5,110 bases of DNA, taken from positions 1 to 5,110 of the forward strand of contig URPG01000165.1 of assembly GCA_900549675.1 (NCBI GenBank), in the 5' to 3' direction. The position numbers and the translations under genes are program-made. Source of the stretch: an uncultured Oscillospiraceae bacterium. Its GTDB lineage: Bacteria; Bacillota; Clostridia; Oscillospirales; Acutalibacteraceae. The notes beneath the pieces were generated by a model. That model saw only the letters and a list, made by a program, of their open reading frames with translations. It did no database searches and was not told the origin of the DNA. This document shows positions 4,493 to 5,110 of this stretch, piece after piece (positions within the stretch are counted from its first letter, which is position 1; every line of letters begins with the position of its first letter).

Positions 4493-5110
4493 AAGCGAAC
4501 CTCCTCTTGGACCGATAAAATCATTTCTTCGGCTTTTTGTTTTACCATGTTGGCGGCACCGACGTTGAATAGATCGTATATGACAAACAGCGTGTCCATG
4601 TTATGCACATCTAAATCAGCAATGGCCTCCTCCGGTGTTTCGTAATGTGTGATTTTTTCTTTGGGAACACCCGCCAGCAGCAAGCGAACAAGCGTATCAC
4701 GGTGTCTGGTACCGGCTACCATAATCTGCGTAATACTTTCATCGTTTAGAAATTCAAAGTCTGTATCATAAAACCAAGCAATGTTTTCCACGGAATGAGT
4801 GGAATCATGCGGGTCATCCGGAAAGAAAAAGACGGCCTTTTTTCCCGGGTAATCTTTTGCGTTTTCAAAAGCTCTGGAGCAGGCGACAGGATTTTGCCCC
4901 TTCGCCAGATGTAAAATAATTTCCTTGCCGCCCACTTTTTTTTCTGCGTATCGTGACTTGCTGATGTTCATTTTTTTCATCGATGAAGCAATTTGTTCCG
5001 GAGATAAACCGATATGCAGCAATAGAATGATAGCCGATAAAGAGTTATAAATGTTAATTAAGTTAGCATTGATAATGGGAAATTGGTGGGCTTTTCCTTC
5101 ATATTCTACG
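4489..5110 (-). CDS. murT: MurT-like Mur ligase family protein, C-terminal part (partial at the right edge)
   Basis: The frame is open to the window edge, giving 206 residues and no start. The visible part begins near the end of the ATPase domain and covers the C-terminal MurT-type domain (DUF1727). NIYNSLSA (19-26, at about 5055-5032) matches the Mur ligase NxYNALAA motif. It is followed by GLSPEQI, KGQNPVA (MurT-type KNPAG), DDPHDSTHSVENIAWFYDTDFEFL (a lengthened version of the usual DGxDVSWxWDVDFE) and GTRHRDTLVRLLLAGV (MurT-type GxRAYDMAVRLKYAG). Asp138 in HRD (codon at 4698-4696) fits the Asp that completes the GatD triad. The usual TYTAML near the C-terminus is replaced by IYDLFNVG. MurT activates D-Glu of lipid II with ATP for amidation. 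A TTG at 5022 falls inside the conserved region and is not a start. The symbol is by family; function with the altered partner is unproven. Confidence 0.82.
   Translation of the reverse strand, partial: VEYEGKAHQFPIINANLINIYNSLSAIILLLHIGLSPEQIASSMKKMNISKSRYAEKKVGGKEIILHLAKGQNPVACSRAFENAKDYPGKKAVFFFPDDPHDSTHSVENIAWFYDTDFEFLNDESITQIMVAGTRHRDTLVRLLLAGVPKEKITHYETPEEAIADLDVHNMDTLFVIYDLFNVGAANMVKQKAEEMILSVQEEVRL
4500..4505 (-). promoter_or_regulatory. Ribosome binding site of the gatD-like gene inside the murT-like coding end
   Basis: AGGAGG on the - strand (4505-4500) lies seven bases before the ATG at 4492, within the last codons of the murT-like gene. Together with the ATGA overlap it supports coupled, near-stoichiometric translation of both subunits and fixes the gatD-like start. 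Confidence 0.85.

Overview
The window looks like chromosomal housekeeping DNA from a low-to-mid GC member of the Bacillota (Firmicutes). The signs are strong GGAGG-type ribosome binding sites, sigma-A promoters with exact 17-bp spacers, hairpin-plus-T terminators, the rplM-rpsI pair, and a MurT/GatD-like pair. I suspect a clostridial or Negativicutes-type anaerobe, but that placement is an impression, not a computed result.

Layout, left to right. (1) Positions 1-1133 hold a complete transcription unit on the + strand: an extended -10 promoter, a leader of about 140 nt with a long hairpin, rplM (L13), rpsI (S9) and a strong terminator. (2) Positions 1201-2087 hold a single short-chain dehydrogenase/reductase gene on the + strand, with its own promoter and a very long inverted-repeat terminator. 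That terminator is shared with the convergent gene on its right. (3) Positions 2099-3615 (- strand) hold an NCS2/AzgA-type nucleobase permease with its own promoter; it most likely starts at a TTG codon. (4) Positions 3704-5110 (- strand) hold the end of an operon: the C-terminal part of a MurT-like Mur ligase (open at the right edge) overlapping by 4 bp a GatD-like class I amidotransferase-fold protein, followed by a strong terminator.

How the genes relate. rplM and rpsI supply the two ribosomal proteins that are classically co-transcribed. MurT and GatD normally form a heterodimer that amidates D-Glu of the peptidoglycan stem in lipid II. The main point of interest is that this GatD-like protein lacks both residues of the glutaminase active site: Gly89 stands where the Cys nucleophile should be, and Leu186 where the catalytic His should be. 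The MurT-like partner keeps the Asp that normally completes the triad. The pair therefore looks like a MurT ligase coupled to a non-catalytic amidotransferase-like subunit. The permease and the dehydrogenase are separate units with no evident link to the others.

No tRNA, rRNA, CRISPR array, insertion sequence or phage gene is visible. All intergenic stretches are under 300 bases and are accounted for by promoters, a leader, terminators and one unexplained inverted repeat.
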